From assembly GCA_009783775.1 (NCBI GenBank), contig WRCT01000012.1, forward strand, positions 1-19,047: a stretch of 19,047 nucleotides of DNA, given 5' to 3'. Position 1 is the first letter of the stretch, and each line of letters opens with the position of its first letter. Source of the DNA: Clostridiales bacterium. GTDB lineage: Bacteria > Bacillota > Clostridia > Christensenellales > CAG-138. This document shows, one piece after another, positions 7,973 through 13,320 of the stretch. The position numbers and the translations under genes were made by a program. A model generated the notes under the pieces. It did not search any database. It was not told the origin of the DNA and saw only the letters and a list, made by a program, of their open reading frames with translations.

Positions 7973-8830
7973 ATGCCGCGTCACAATGGGCATGGCCGAG
8001 GCGAAAAGCCAACCTTTCGGTCGTCTGCCATAATCACTTTGCTGATTCTCTGCGGGCTTGCCCTGCTCTTTCTCTTCACCTCCGGCGCGGCCACCTGGGT
8101 CAGTGATCATATCCTGCTGCCCGTCGGCTCCTTTTTGGGCCTTACGGCGAGCCCTGACCCGCGAGATTTGCTTTCCGCGCAGGAGGACGGGGGAGAGCCA
8201 ACCCCCGACGCGAGCGAAAGACTTATCCTGTTTCCTGAGCAGCTGCATTATTATCTGCAGATGGGCTATTACAGTGACCGAACTTCCGCCGACATTCAGG
8301 CCAAGTTCATTCAATCCATCGGCGGCGCGGGTTATGTGTATTACGACGGCGAGAAATATCGAGTCTTTGCCGCGTGTTATGCGGACCAGCGCAGCGCGGA
8401 AAAAGTGCAGGAACAGATCCGCGCGGACGGTTATGACAGCGCGACCTACATCTTGCAAACAGACGCGGTAAAGATTCGCTACGCCTATCCCGAGGACTAT
8501 GACACAGAGTGGAATTTGTCCAACCTGGTCTGTGAGCTCCCGGGCGAGGTGCTTGCCATCATTCTGGAGACCGACAGGCAGAATCTCGACCCCATACAGG
8601 CGAACGCGCAGCTCAATGAGCTGATTTTGAAGATTGACGCGCAAAGGACCGCCATTGCCGAATATCCGGAATTTGAATCGATCCATGAATACCTGGGCGC
8701 GTGCAAGACGTTTCTCTCGACATTTGAGCAATCCGGTGGTACACTGACAAAGGCGGAATACTCCGCGAACCTGAAACACGTACAGATCAGTATTTCCATA
8801 TTATACCACGATACGGTGATGGATCTGTAA
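7973..8830 (+). CDS. Single-pass membrane protein with SPOR-like domain
   Basis: 285-aa protein with a short basic N-terminus, one membrane helix (about 18-38, SAIITLLILCGLALLFLF) and an extracytoplasmic remainder. Residues about 91-161 look like a SPOR peptidoglycan-binding domain: a YYLQMGYYSDRTSA strand-helix, GGAGYVYYDGEKYRVFAACY, then AEKVQEQIRADGYDSATYIL. SPOR domains bind glycan strands lacking stem peptides, usually at division or engulfment septa. The C-terminal half (about 165-285) is mostly helical and matches nothing I know. The start is set by AAGGAGGT (7957-7964), 8 bases upstream of the ATG. A sporulation or cell-wall role is inference. rnhA follows after 11 bases. Confidence 0.85.
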   Translation: MPRHNGHGRGEKPTFRSSAIITLLILCGLALLFLFTSGAATWVSDHILLPVGSFLGLTASPDPRDLLSAQEDGGEPTPDASERLILFPEQLHYYLQMGYYSDRTSADIQAKFIQSIGGAGYVYYDGEKYRVFAACYADQRSAEKVQEQIRADGYDSATYILQTDAVKIRYAYPEDYDTEWNLSNLVCELPGEVLAIILETDRQNLDPIQANAQLNELILKIDAQRTAIAEYPEFESIHEYLGACKTFLSTFEQSGGTLTKAEYSANLKHVQISISILYHDTVMDL

Positions 8831-8841
8831 TTGGAAAAATA

Positions 8842-9306
8842 ATGAAACAAGTCGATATCTATACGGACGGCGCGTGCTCACGCAATCCAGGCCCGGGAGG
8901 CTGGGGTTGTGTGCTGCTGTACGGCGAACACGAGCGCGAGGCCAGCGGATTTGTCCCTGAGACGACGAATAACCGCATGGAGATGCAAGCCGCCATCGAA
9001 GCTTTGACCATGCTCAAGGAGCCGTGTCAGGTGCGGCTGCACAGTGACAGCGCGTATCTCTGCAACGGGTTCAACGAAGGTTGGGTCTACAACTGGCTGC
9101 GCAGCGGCTGGAAAACCAGCAATAAAAAAGATGTCGAAAACATTGACCTCTGGCAGCGTCTTTTAGAACTGACACGCAAACACAAGGTTCAATTTGTCAA
9201 GGTGCGCGGTCACGCGGACAATCTTTACAACAACCGCTGCGACGCTTTGGCTCGCGCCGCGATCACAGAGAATCGTCCGGGGAAATCAGAAACCATCTCA
9301 GAATAG
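8842..9306 (+). CDS. rnhA: Ribonuclease HI
   Basis: Cleaves RNA in RNA-DNA hybrids, removing R-loops and primer remnants. 154 aa, like E. coli RNase HI (155). Metal-binding catalytic residues are all present: Asp8 in YTDGAC, Glu47 in NNRMEMQA, Asp69 in HSDSAYL and Asp134 in NRCDALA, with His124 in RGHADN. The basic handle region (GWKTSNKKDVENIDLW) is retained, marking it as the type I substrate-handling form. The ribosome site is weak (TTGGAAAA), and with an 11-base gap it is probably translated after the SPOR-like gene. No intrinsic terminator follows the stop; instead a large dyad begins 24 bases downstream. Confidence 0.97.
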   Translation: MKQVDIYTDGACSRNPGPGGWGCVLLYGEHEREASGFVPETTNNRMEMQAAIEALTMLKEPCQVRLHSDSAYLCNGFNEGWVYNWLRSGWKTSNKKDVENIDLWQRLLELTRKHKVQFVKVRGHADNLYNNRCDALARAAITENRPGKSETISE

Positions 9307-9330
9307 TATCTTTTGTAAACAATCTTCTAA

Positions 9331-9366
9331 CAACTATTCGTTAAACTTGTCTTTAACGAATAGTTG
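9331..9366. repeat. Perfect 15-6-15 inverted repeat upstream of the tyrosine recombinase (candidate recombination site)
   Basis: CAACTATTCGTTAAA (9331-9345) and TTTAACGAATAGTTG (9352-9366) are perfect inverted repeats around the 6-base centre CTTGTC; one further A-T pair (9330/9367) extends the arms to 16. There is no T run on either strand, so it is not an intrinsic terminator. Two recombinase-binding arms around a 6-8 base asymmetric centre is the layout of dif, loxP and similar tyrosine-recombinase core sites. It lies 65 bases upstream of a tyrosine recombinase gene. An autoregulatory operator is the main alternative. Seen: the symmetry and location. Inferred: the function. Confidence 0.55.
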
Positions 9367-9386
9367 TGATATCGTAAATTCGGACC

Positions 9387-9405
9387 ACAGGGGACGTCCC
9401 CCTGT
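9387..9405. repeat. REP-like GC-rich palindrome
   Basis: ACAGGGG (9387-9393) pairs with CCCCTGT (9399-9405); the core GGGGACGTCCCC (9390-9401) is itself a 12-base palindrome. It sits in an otherwise AT-rich gap, 27 bases before the recombinase start. From memory, palindromes with this GGGGACGTCCCC core recur as dispersed intergenic repeats in various Clostridia and other anaerobes. That makes a REP-type element more likely than a one-off hairpin, but only one copy is in this window. Confidence 0.5.
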
Positions 9406-9431
9406 TATTTTCGGGCCAATCGGGAGTGTTT

Positions 9432-10481
9432 ATGGGAACTTATCACGCACAGCAAAAGAAGGATTATACGTTAAAGCTACGTAAGCTACTGAAAGAGCTT
9501 CCGTCTTTTTGCGGGTTCTACTTCCGCGCCAAGGAAACGCAAACCTCCGTTCTGACGCGCTATGGTTACGCAATTGATCTGCGTGGGTTCTTTGAGTTTT
9601 TAACCACCGAATCCCAATATCTTTCCGGCAAGGATATCCTCTCCCTCACCCTGGAGGACTTAAATCATGTAACGACATTGGACATCGAACTCTATCTGGA
9701 AAAAATGTCCATTTATGCGAAAGGTGACAAAGAATGGATAAATAGCGCGTCCGCACTGGCGCGCAAACTCTCGGCCGTGCGTTCCCTGTTCAAATATTTA
9801 TTCAAACAGGAAATGCTGCGTGCCAACGTAGCAGCGCTCGTAGACATTCCCAAGCTGCGTGAGCGGGCCATTATCCGACTGGAGGCCAATGAGGTAGCGG
9901 ACCTGCTGGACACCACCGAAAGCGGCAGCGGCCTGACCAAGGCGCAACTGCGTTACCATGAGGTCACCCGCAAACGCGATACCGCCATTCTGACCCTCTT
10001 CTTGGGCACGGGCATTCGTATCAGCGAGCTGGTCGGCATCGACACCAATGACATTGATTTTGAGGCCTATGCCTTTCGCGTGACGCGCAAGGGCGGCGAT
10101 CAGGAGGTGCTGGCCTTCGGACAGGAGGTCGGCGCGGCGCTGCAAGCCTATGAGGCGGAACGCAAGCAGACTGTCGCAAAAGAGGGGCATGAGACCGCCT
10201 TCTTCCTATCCCTCCAGCGAAAGCGTATTACCGTGCGGGCCGTTGAAAATTTGGTCAAGAAATATGCGACCCTGGCCGCCCCGCTCAAGAAAATTACGCC
10301 GCATAAACTGCGCAGCACCTACGGCACTATGCTTTACCAGGAGAGCAACGACATTTACCTCGTGGCGGATGTATTGGGGCACAAGGACGTCAACACCACG
10401 CGTAAGCACTATGCCGCCCTCTCCGAGGAAAAACGACGCACGGCCGCAAAAATGGTCAAATTGCGGGACGATCCCTCATAA
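9432..10481 (+). CDS. Tyrosine recombinase, XerS-like single Xer protein
   Basis: Site-specific recombinase of the phage integrase family, 349 aa. The N-terminal SAM-like DNA-binding domain (about 30-130) includes TRYGYAIDLRGFFEFL and ALARKLSAVRSLFKYLF. The catalytic domain (about 150-340) has every active-site residue: Arg196 in GTGIRISELVG, Lys220 in VTRKGG, His291 and Arg294 in TPHKLRSTYGT, His317 in LGHKDVNTT and nucleophile Tyr327 in KHYA. XerC/XerD are near 300 aa; this length and the TRKGG and TPHKLR motif contexts are closer to streptococcal XerS (about 356). The ATG was chosen over the GTG at 9426 because GGGAG (9422-9426) then sits 5 bases upstream. It may resolve chromosome dimers or belong to an integrated element; no other mobile-element genes are nearby. 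Confidence 0.92.
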   Translation: MGTYHAQQKKDYTLKLRKLLKELPSFCGFYFRAKETQTSVLTRYGYAIDLRGFFEFLTTESQYLSGKDILSLTLEDLNHVTTLDIELYLEKMSIYAKGDKEWINSASALARKLSAVRSLFKYLFKQEMLRANVAALVDIPKLRERAIIRLEANEVADLLDTTESGSGLTKAQLRYHEVTRKRDTAILTLFLGTGIRISELVGIDTNDIDFEAYAFRVTRKGGDQEVLAFGQEVGAALQAYEAERKQTVAKEGHETAFFLSLQRKRITVRAVENLVKKYATLAAPLKKITPHKLRSTYGTMLYQESNDIYLVADVLGHKDVNTTRKHYAALSEEKRRTAAKMVKLRDDPS

Positions 10482-10506
10482 TATCCTTATATTCCCAGTA
10501 AGAAAA

Positions 10507-10520
10507 CGAACAAATGTTTG
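10507..10520. promoter_or_regulatory. LexA operator (SOS box) of lexA
   Basis: CGAACAAATGTTTG matches the Gram-positive SOS box CGAACRNRYGTTYC at 13 of 14 positions, differing only in the last base. It overlaps the first three bases of the -35 element of the lexA promoter, so bound LexA should block RNA polymerase. This indicates that lexA represses itself. Confidence 0.88.
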
Positions 10521-10546
10521 AATTTTTCCACGCTGTATGATATACT
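10518..10546 (+). promoter_or_regulatory. lexA promoter
   Basis: TTGAAT (10518-10523) as -35 and TATACT (10541-10546) as -10 are separated by exactly 17 bases. They match 4 of 6 and 5 of 6 consensus positions. It is the only good promoter in the 99-base gap between the recombinase and lexA, and the overlap with the SOS box supports it. Confidence 0.78.
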
Positions 10547-10580
10547 GGTTGCAGAGTATGATTATGGGACGGGCAATAAC

Positions 10581-11192
10581 ATGAAAAAGTTAAATTCTCG
10601 GGAGCAGATTATTCGTTATCTGGCGTCATACCACCGCGAAAACGGCTACCCGCCAACCGTGCGCGAGATCTGCACAGCAGTGGGACTCAACTCCCCTGCC
10701 ACCGTGCACGCCCACTTGCGCAGGCTGGAAATGGACGGTGTGCTCAAAAAGGATCCGAACAAGCAGCGCACCTATATTCTGAATGCGCGTTACGCAGGTG
10801 TCGGGCGCGACGTGCCGCTGCTGGGCAAGGTGGCGGCGGGCCAGCCCATTTTGGCGTACGAGAACCAAGAGGACGCCTTCCCCCTCCCCCCCATCTTCTC
10901 GGCAGGCGGCGACAGCGAGGGCGTGTTTATGCTGACCATACAGGGCGACAGCATGACCGGCGCGGGCATCTACGCGCACGACGTCGTGGCGGTGCAGCCC
11001 ATGCACGAGATACACAACGGCGATATTGTCATCGCGCGCGTGCAAGAAGACGGCTTTACGGTCAAACGCTATTTCAAAAAGGGAAATACCGTCACACTGC
11101 AAGCGGAAAACCCCGACTACGCTCCCATAAACGTAGATGTACGGGAAGTTGAAGTTATGGGTAAGGTGATTGGCTTGATGAGAGCTTACTGA
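10581..11192 (+). CDS. lexA: SOS repressor LexA
   Basis: Repressor of the DNA-damage regulon that self-cleaves when RecA filaments form. 203 aa, usual size. The N-terminal winged HTH (1-70) includes YPPTVREICTAVGLNSPATVHAHLRRLE. The cleavage site is Ala86-Gly87 in GKVAAGQP. The S24 peptidase domain has nucleophile Ser124 (IQGDSM) and general-base Lys162 (DGFTVKRYF). The ATG at 10581 aligns with the family N-terminus (MKKLNSREQIIRYL); an upstream in-frame TTG at 10518 lies inside the promoter and SOS box. The ribosome site is weak. Autoregulated through the SOS box, with an intrinsic terminator just downstream. Confidence 0.98.
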   Translation: MKKLNSREQIIRYLASYHRENGYPPTVREICTAVGLNSPATVHAHLRRLEMDGVLKKDPNKQRTYILNARYAGVGRDVPLLGKVAAGQPILAYENQEDAFPLPPIFSAGGDSEGVFMLTIQGDSMTGAGIYAHDVVAVQPMHEIHNGDIVIARVQEDGFTVKRYFKKGNTVTLQAENPDYAPINVDVREVEVMGKVIGLMRAY

Positions 11193-11207
11193 AACGCCGG
11201 ACTATAC

Positions 11208-12389
11208 CTATTTAAGCGCCTCGAGCGCTTTTTTTGCGGCCAATCTGCCATGCGCATAGGTGAGCGAACCCTGGAAGAAGGCCGTGTAGGGCGCGCGAAT
11301 CGGCGCGTCGCAGCTGAGTTCCGTGGTCGCGCCCTGCACAAAGGCGCCCGCCGCCATGATAACCGGATCCGCGTAGCCCGGCATCTCCCACGGCTCCGGC
11401 ACGACAAAACTGTCCACCGGCGCGGCGGCCTGTATCGCGGCGCAGAAGGCGACAAGCTGCTCCTTGGTATCAAAGGACAGGGATTGAATGATGTCTGCCC
11501 GTTTCTCCAACGCGCCTGGCGAGGGCTTGAGACCCATGTCCGCAAACACGGCGGCAAAAAGCATGGCGGTTTTCAGACACTGGCAGACCGTATGCGGCGC
11601 CATAAACAAACCTTGAAAATAAAGCCGATAGCCGGCGGCATAGGAGCCGATCTCCCGTCCGCAGCCTGGCACGGTTTGGTGCTGGGCCACCATCTCCACA
11701 TATTGCGCCTTGCCCGCCACATAACCGCCCGTGGGCGCAAGTCCGCCGCCCGGGTTTTTGATCAACGAGCCCGCCATCAGGTCCGCGCCCACCGCGCAGG
11801 GCTCGTGCAGCTCGGTAAACTCGCCATAGCAGTTGTCCACAAAGATACAGATATCCGACCGCTGCGCTTTCACTTTTACAAAGCAAGCGCGCAGTTCCTC
11901 CACCGAAAGGGCCCTGCGCTGGGTATACCCGCGCGAGCGTTGTACATACACCATACGGACGGCAGGATCGGCTAGTTCTTCCGACAAAACATCGAAATCG
12001 CATGATGAAAATGTAATCCCATTCAGCTCCAGCTGGTTGAGAGCTGTCTCCAGCGTATCATAGGGCGGGCCGGTGAGTGAAAGGATCTTATCCCCGGGTC
12101 GCAGAACGGCAGCCAAGGCCAAATAGATAGCATGGGTCCCGTTGGCGATCTGCGGACGCACCAGCGCGTCCTCCGCCTCCAGCGCGGCGGCAAAGACCTT
12201 GTCCAAACAATCTCGCCCGATATCATCATAGCCATACCCCTCGGTGGGCGCAAAATGTCGGGCCGAGACACGATTCTCCGCAAAGGCGCGCAGCACACGC
12301 TCCTGCAGGGCATACTCCACCTGCTCCGCTGCCGCAAAAACTTCCTGTAACCCCTGTTCAGCCTGTCTGATTCGTTGCTCAGCGTTCAT
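11208..12389 (-). CDS. ynbB: PLP-dependent methionine gamma-lyase family protein (YnbB, 'aluminum resistance')
   Basis: PLP fold-type I enzyme of the Met_gamma_lyase family (PF06838; often named aluminum resistance protein, B. subtilis YnbB). Its physiological substrate is not settled. 393 aa. Likely cofactor contacts: Asp185 in IFVDNCYGEF and Schiff-base Lys211 in GSLIKNPGGG. Other family signatures are GYGYDDIGRDCLDKVF near residue 50, the Gly-rich GGLAPTGGYVAG and the C-terminal EPYTA-like APYTAFFQGSLTY. The ATG at 12389 has GGAGAGG about 8 bases upstream, inside the miaA end; the in-frame upstream starts lack conserved residues. It overlaps miaA by 11 bases and ends the reverse-strand operon. 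Clostridia commonly place this gene near miaA and lexA. Confidence 0.92.
   Translation of the reverse strand: MNAEQRIRQAEQGLQEVFAAAEQVEYALQERVLRAFAENRVSARHFAPTEGYGYDDIGRDCLDKVFAAALEAEDALVRPQIANGTHAIYLALAAVLRPGDKILSLTGPPYDTLETALNQLELNGITFSSCDFDVLSEELADPAVRMVYVQRSRGYTQRRALSVEELRACFVKVKAQRSDICIFVDNCYGEFTELHEPCAVGADLMAGSLIKNPGGGLAPTGGYVAGKAQYVEMVAQHQTVPGCGREIGSYAAGYRLYFQGLFMAPHTVCQCLKTAMLFAAVFADMGLKPSPGALEKRADIIQSLSFDTKEQLVAFCAAIQAAAPVDSFVVPEPWEMPGYADPVIMAAGAFVQGATTELSCDAPIRAPYTAFFQGSLTYAHGRLAAKKALEALK
11214..11235 (+). terminator. Intrinsic terminator of lexA, inside the end of the convergent gene
   Basis: AAGCGC (11214-11219) pairs with GCGCTT (11225-11230) around a CTCGA loop and is followed by TTTTT (11231-11235), 22 bases after the lexA stop. 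The hairpin is encoded in the last codons of the opposite-strand gene (its stop is 11208-11210). On the reverse strand no T run follows, so it acts in the lexA direction only. Confidence 0.78.
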
Positions 12390-13320
12390 AATAAATCCTC
12401 TCCATCTCCCCCGCCACCTCATTCAAGTCAGTGTATTGCGAGAGATCAAACCAGCGCAGTTTCGGGTCACGCCGAAACCAGGTGAGCTGACGCTTGGCAA
12501 AGTTGCGCGTAGCCTGTTTGATCTCCGCCACAGCCTCGTCAATCGTGCAGTGCCCGTCCAAATGCCGGTTGAGCTGTTCGTAACCGATCGCGCGCATGGC
12601 GGGCAGCGCGGGAGAATATCCTTTCGCCCGAAGATCGCGCACCTCGTCCAAAAAGCCGCGCGCCATCATGGCGTCCACGCGTGCCTCTATGCGCGCGTAA
12701 AGCAACGGACGGGGCAAGAACAGCCCAAACTTGATGACCTGATAGGCTTGGTTCTCTCGCTGTGTTTCGATAAAAGAGCGCGACCAATCAGACAGCGTGC
12801 GTCCGGAGCATAAAAAAACCTCCAGCGCGCGGATGACGCGCTTTGCGTCGTTGGGGTGCAGACGTTCGGCAGATGCCGGATCGGCCTCTCGCAGCCGCTT
12901 AAAGACTGCGCCCGCATCCTTCTCATACTCTTTGGCCAGCCGCGCGCGAATCATTGGATCGGAGGGCGTGGCAAAGGCCAAAGGCGACAGCACAGCGTCC
13001 ACATAGAGCCCGCTCCCGCCCACCAGCAGGGGCAAGGCGCCGCGCGCAAAAATCCCGTCGATGGCCTCCCGCGCCATAGATTGAAAAGCGGAGACGGAGA
13101 AATCCGTCTCGTGGGCGCTCACACAGTCAAGCATATGATGCGCGATTCCCTGCCGTTCTTCTGACGTGGGTTTGGCCGCGCCGATATCAAAATCACGATA
13201 GACCGCCACCGAATCGCAGGATACGATCTCACAGCCCAGCCGCTTTGCCAAACGCACGGCCGCTTCGCTTTTATGACAGGCGGTCGGCCCCACCAAACAG
13301 AGCAAGACAGGTTTGCTCAT
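12379..13320 (-). CDS. miaA: tRNA dimethylallyltransferase MiaA
   Basis: Adds the dimethylallyl group to N6 of A37 in tRNAs reading UNN codons, making i6A, the substrate of MiaB encoded upstream in the same operon. 313 aa, usual size. Recognisable elements: P-loop GPTACHKS (11-18), DSVAVYRDFDIGAAKPT (36-52), GGSGLYVDAVLSPL, KRVIRALEV, AMRAIGYEQL and ATRNFAKRQLTWFRRD. The P-loop is odd: the Gly normally before the catalytic-loop Lys is His16 (codon at 13275-13273). The rest is conserved, so the protein is probably active. The start overlaps the mutL stop as ATGA; the 3' end carries the ribosome site of the next gene. Confidence 0.96.
   Translation of the reverse strand: MSKPVLLCLVGPTACHKSEAAVRLAKRLGCEIVSCDSVAVYRDFDIGAAKPTSEERQGIAHHMLDCVSAHETDFSVSAFQSMAREAIDGIFARGALPLLVGGSGLYVDAVLSPLAFATPSDPMIRARLAKEYEKDAGAVFKRLREADPASAERLHPNDAKRVIRALEVFLCSGRTLSDWSRSFIETQRENQAYQVIKFGLFLPRPLLYARIEARVDAMMARGFLDEVRDLRAKGYSPALPAMRAIGYEQLNRHLDGHCTIDEAVAEIKQATRNFAKRQLTWFRRDPKLRWFDLSQYTDLNEVAGEMERIYYER

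Noticed and set aside
7964..8779. 271-codon open frame on the - strand opposite the SPOR-like gene
   Set aside because: The + strand gene has a strong ribosome site, membrane helix and domain; the reverse frame has none of these.
9331..9366. Intrinsic terminator for rnhA
   Set aside because: The stem is AT-rich and no T run follows on either strand.
9347..9375. Possible recombinase promoter (TTGTCT, 17 bases, TATCGT)
   Set aside because: Each hexamer matches consensus at only about 4 of 6 positions, too weak to call, though the -35 would sit in the centre of the dyad.
10518..10580. TTG extension of lexA by 21 residues
   Set aside because: The TTG falls on the -35 element and the SOS box, and the added residues do not belong to LexA.
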